DNA of 64,000 bases, taken from contig NZ_JAJNCZ010000002.1 in NCBI RefSeq assembly GCF_021026345.1, forward strand, positions 558,001 through 622,000, given 5' to 3'. Numbering within the stretch: the stretch's first letter is position 1; every line of letters begins with the position of its first letter. The notes below the pieces were generated by a model. That model saw only the letters and a list, made by a program, of their open reading frames with translations. It was not told the DNA's origin and ran no database searches. The position numbers and the translations under genes are program-made. Of the stretch, positions 63,209-64,000 are shown piece by piece. This stretch comes from Rhizobium sp. GN54. Lineage in GTDB: Bacteria > Pseudomonadota > Alphaproteobacteria > Rhizobiales > Rhizobiaceae.

Positions 63209-64000
<792 letters not shown>

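Overview
This window looks like a chromosomal, mostly core-genome segment of a Rhizobiaceae alphaproteobacterium (Rhizobium/Sinorhizobium/Shinella-like; I cannot fix the genus). The reasons are the high GC content, the conserved blocks tpiA-secG-pyrG and kdsA-eno, the folE/hisI/YidD/thrS neighbourhood, an ATP12-type F1 chaperone, DUF1489 and DUF2336 proteins, and two intergenic palindromic elements resembling Rhizobium RIME repeats. I see no prophage, plasmid functions, CRISPR array or transposase gene. Coordinates, hairpins and motif positions were worked out by eye.

Layout. 1-2.8 kb: glycine-cleavage operon gcvT-gcvH-gcvP (minus strand, gcvP cut by the window edge) behind a tandem glycine riboswitch. 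2.8-7.5 kb: small conserved protein, stand-alone Lrp/AsnC sensor domain, an overlapping rluC-like / HAD hydrolase / ATP12 run, a periplasmic protein and a DoxX protein. 7.5-12.1 kb: a guanidinium exporter (Gdx/SugE) behind a guanidine-II (mini-ykkC) riboswitch, then a five-gene formaldehyde-detoxification operon (adhC, GNAT, YaiI, DUF1345, fghA) and an XRE regulator. 12.3-18.6 kb: EamA transporter, an M50 membrane protease fused to a START-like domain, lipB, tRNA-Leu(GAG), a methyltransferase, a PhyH-type dioxygenase and a deformylase-like protein lacking key metal ligands. 18.9-27.2 kb: mgtE, a MerR regulator with a readable operator/promoter, two membrane proteins, a 33-residue membrane peptide, sdaA, DUF1489, an SDR, an L,D-transpeptidase and a 42-residue lipoprotein.

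27.4-41.8 kb: a lipoprotein, an ICMT-like methyltransferase, a stand-alone E2-type acyltransferase coupled to an SDR with a C-terminal SEC-C zinc motif; then a DD-carboxypeptidase with SPOR domain, a LapG-like cysteine peptidase, a tandem-PilZ protein and a PAS protein; a rhomboid protease, a CBS protein, a patatin; and hisI-folE facing a Fe-S-scaffold homologue and yidD. 42-54 kb: thrS, an acyltransferase, nitroreductase and flavin-reductase genes, a CitE-like protein, a DUF2336 protein, parE and an alpha/beta hydrolase. 53-64 kb: tpiA, secG, pyrG; a minus-strand phospholipid operon (plsC-like, cdsA-like, a 130-residue membrane protein, a CDP-alcohol phosphatidyltransferase with an altered signature); a coiled-coil protein; VOC protein, kdsA and the 5' part of eno.

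The best candidates for undescribed biology are the four-gene phospholipid operon with its divergent CDP-alcohol transferase, the E2-like/SDR-SEC-C pair, the START-M50 fusion, the deformylase-like protein, and a 270-bp inverted-repeat element whose two arms keep hairpins at matching places with changed stem sequences. The clearest regulatory features are the two riboswitches.
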